Positions 62,315-64,000 of a DNA stretch of 64,000 nucleotides are shown here, piece after piece. Numbering within the stretch: position 1 is the stretch's first letter; every line of letters begins with the position of its first letter. The stretch is from Emticicia aquatilis (GTDB lineage: Bacteria; Bacteroidota; Bacteroidia; Cytophagales; Spirosomataceae). The notes under the pieces were generated by a model, which ran no database searches, was not told the origin of the DNA, and saw only the letters and a program-made list of their open reading frames with translations. Location of the stretch: NCBI RefSeq assembly GCF_014644295.1, contig NZ_BMKK01000003.1:496001-560000 (forward strand). The letters run 5' to 3'. The translations under genes were made by a program, and so were the position numbers.

Positions 62315-63349
62315 TTATTTTATCGAAATCTTACGGATTCGGTTATAATCAGAAACGTAGATATTGCCTTTTGAGTCAACCGCAATGCCCGAAGGATAAG
62401 TAAACAAAGCATCTTTGTCATCGCCATCTTTGTAGCCTTCGGTTAGTCCGCCCGCAATAGTCGTTACTTTTTTATCTAAATCAATTTTTCGGATTCTATG
62501 TCCCAAACCCATATTGTTTTCAATAAAGTAAATTACACCTGTTTTATCAACACAAAGCCCAGAAACATCTCCGAGATAGGCTTTGGGCAATGTTCCATCA
62601 CCATAATTAAAGACTTTTGGATTGCTAACCGATGATTCTCCTTTTAGAAACTTGATACTTTTGTCGGGTGAAATTATTTTGATTGGTCCATTAAATGTAC
62701 TCTCGAAAAATCCAGAGAGCATATAAAAATTATCGTTTTTATCGACCGAAACAATATTTCCATCAAGTTGAGTAGCAGCAGCTTCTACGTTTTTCATCCA
62801 ATCTCTGTCCAAAACAAGGCTTGGCGATAGTTTACTGAGCGAACTACTGTTAAAGAAAAAGTAATCGCCTTTGGTATTTTTAAATACCGTACTGGTACGC
62901 ATAACATCAATGGCTTTTGGGTCAATGACAAAATCTTGTAGACCATTTTTCTCAGAATAGGTCTTGCAAAGCCAACCATTTCTCGGATAGATTGTCGAGA
63001 TAACTACTTCGTCATCCGCTCCTATATGAACTCGATGCGGGGCCGAATCGAATGGTGATGCTTTTGAGTTAATGGTCGAAACTACACCGCTCGGACTGAT
63101 AATTCTTACGGCATAATTTCCAGCCTCGGCAATGTAGAGATTATCTTTACTATCGATGGCCAGTCCTACGGGGTCGTCAAATAAGGCTTCGGTGAGTTTT
63201 CCATCGGTTTTTCCAGTTTGTTCTTTGCCTGCGTAGGTTGTTACGGTATAAGTAATTTCCTTGGGAGTGACTGTTGTTTCGTCGGTTGCCTGTTTTGAAC
63301 AAGCCAGTAGTGATGCAGCGAGTAATAGTGCGGAAAATTGTTTTATCAT
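62315..63349 (-). CDS. NHL-repeat lipoprotein
   Basis: From ATG 63349 this is a 344-residue protein (the upstream TTG would spoil the leader). The leader ends in a lipobox LLACS (~residue 17). NHL beta-propeller repeats fill the body: LFDDPVGLAIDSKDNLYIAEAGNYAVRII, GDVSGLCVDKTGVIYFIEN ... RIRKID and LFTYPSGIAVDSKGNIYVSDYNRIRKI. It is anchored to an envelope membrane and likely binds a ligand or partner; no catalytic residues were recognised. It is the first gene of a likely three-gene unit with the PhzF-like gene and mtgA. Confidence 0.9.
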   Translation of the reverse strand: MIKQFSALLLAASLLACSKQATDETTVTPKEITYTVTTYAGKEQTGKTDGKLTEALFDDPVGLAIDSKDNLYIAEAGNYAVRIISPSGVVSTINSKASPFDSAPHRVHIGADDEVVISTIYPRNGWLCKTYSEKNGLQDFVIDPKAIDVMRTSTVFKNTKGDYFFFNSSSLSKLSPSLVLDRDWMKNVEAAATQLDGNIVSVDKNDNFYMLSGFFESTFNGPIKIISPDKSIKFLKGESSVSNPKVFNYGDGTLPKAYLGDVSGLCVDKTGVIYFIENNMGLGHRIRKIDLDKKVTTIAGGLTEGYKDGDDKDALFTYPSGIAVDSKGNIYVSDYNRIRKISIK

Positions 63350-63415
63350 TGTGCTAAGTTTTTGGCAAAATAACACAAAAAATTAGCTGATTCAAATGCG
63401 GTGGTTAATAAAATC

Positions 63416-63454
63416 AAAAAGCAGGTTGTGATTGTAAACGACAACCTGCTTTTT
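63416..63454 (-). terminator. Terminator of the PQQ/sorbosone-dehydrogenase-like gene
   Basis: AAAAAGCAGGTTGT (63416-63429) and ACAACCTGCTTTTT (63441-63454) form a perfect 14-bp stem with an 11-nt loop. It lies 21 nt beyond the stop codon, with T-runs on the minus strand. Confidence 0.92.
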
Positions 63455-63475
63455 GTTTGAAATATTTTTAAAGAA

Positions 63476-64000
63476 CTATTTTTTATAGGCAATGCGGTAG
63501 ATTGTTCCGCCTAAATCATCACTTACATACAAGGCACCATCAGGGCCTTGTGCAAGCCCGCACGGGCGATGTTGTATCGGGCCAGTTGGTTTTACGAGGT
63601 CTGTTCCTGCGAAATTATCAGCAAATATTTCCCATTTTCCTGAAGGTTTATTATTTACGAAAGGCACAAAAGCCACCAAATAACCTTTCTTTAATTCGGG
63701 AGATTGACCATGGAATGCAATGAAAGCTCCGTTGCGATATTTGGCAGGAAACATTTTTCCAGTATAAAAAAGCAAATCGTTTGGCCCTAAGTGTGCTGGA
63801 AATGCCACAATCGGATTAATGGCTTTTTCGCCACCTGTTTTTTTGCCGTCTCCGCCATATTCGGGAGCAACGATTTTTTTCTTCTGAAATTGGTCATAAT
63901 AAATATACGGCCAGCCAGCATCATCTCCCTGGTGAAGTTCGTAAAGTGTTTCGGCGGGTAACTCGGCACTTTGCTGTGGCGTATAATATTGCGGATAAAA
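63476..64000 (-). CDS. PQQ-dependent/sorbosone-dehydrogenase-like propeller protein (5' end cut off)
   Basis: The frame is open to the right edge (reading FYPQYYTPQQSAELPAETL from 64000), so only the last ~174 residues are in the window. The visible motifs are DDAGWPY, NPIVAFPAHLGPNDLLFYTG, FPAKYRNGAFIAFHGQ and the ending GPIQHRPCGLAQGPDGALYVSDDLGGTIYRI. They match the C-terminal part of soluble glucose/sorbosone dehydrogenase-type six-bladed propellers. Enzyme activity and cofactor binding cannot be judged without the missing part. Confidence 0.85.
   Translation of the reverse strand, partial: FYPQYYTPQQSAELPAETLYELHQGDDAGWPYIYYDQFQKKKIVAPEYGGDGKKTGGEKAINPIVAFPAHLGPNDLLFYTGKMFPAKYRNGAFIAFHGQSPELKKGYLVAFVPFVNNKPSGKWEIFADNFAGTDLVKPTGPIQHRPCGLAQGPDGALYVSDDLGGTIYRIAYKK

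Overview
The window is AT-rich and gene-dense and reads as a chromosome segment of a Bacteroidota member, most likely of the order Cytophagales (an Emticicia/Leadbetterella-like relative is a guess). Support comes from a type IX secretion (T9SS) C-terminal sorting domain, several LytTR and 7TMR-DISM two-component systems, a propeller-type sensor kinase, DUF3857/transglutaminase proteins, a TamB-family protein, and TAnnTTTG -7 promoter elements. No rRNA, tRNA, CRISPR array, integrase or transposase was seen.

Layout. 0-9.2 kb: end of a cut-off Fn3-associated protein, a SEC-C/YchJ protein, an M14 carboxypeptidase overlapping a regulatory-domain protein, an M3 oligoendopeptidase and a T9SS-exported metzincin. 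9.2-14.7 kb: a GIN-domain protein, two DUF3857/transglutaminase-like proteins (the second lacks the catalytic Cys and His) and an NTF2-like protein. 14.8-31.7 kb: a surface-protein block of four exported proteins. These are a 1583-residue propeller plus tandem-Ig protein, a 2513-residue LamG giant, a phage-tail-collar-like protein and an 877-residue BNR-type protein; three of them share one C-terminal domain ending in GCxN. A stand-alone LytTR gene heads part of this block. 31.8-39.0 kb: its probable control module, made of a receiver-only protein, a LytTR response regulator, a propeller histidine kinase, a TPR histidine kinase and a NarL-type regulator. 39.1-44.3 kb: an EF-Tu-domain-2-like exported protein and an operon of two C1q-like proteins flanking a VWD lipoprotein; one C1q gene is frameshifted by a 19-bp tandem duplication. 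44.4-51.7 kb: two LytS/LytTR systems, an ADC-like protein, an FMN reductase, a DUF3817 protein and a pirin-like protein. 51.8-64 kb: an intradiol dioxygenase lipoprotein, tamB, tsaD, an AraC regulator, an NTF2-like protein, mtgA, a PhzF-like protein, an NHL-repeat lipoprotein and a cut-off PQQ/sorbosone-dehydrogenase-like gene.

The most interesting signal is regulatory. Two kinds of cis element recur with the same geometry in the 28-36 kb block. One is a triple direct repeat of CGTGAAtGGTA with a 21-22 bp period, lying exactly 51 bp from a TTTG -7 element, upstream of both the LytTR-only gene and the receiver-only gene. The other is an AGGGG-(T)AAA-CCCCT palindrome, lying 33 bp from a TAnnTTTG element, upstream of the LytTR-only gene and of the propeller kinase. 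Together they suggest a layered two-component circuit, with a response regulator split into two genes, controlling a large surface-adhesin block. Several hairpin or palindromic intergenic repeats were also found, two of which abut start codons.
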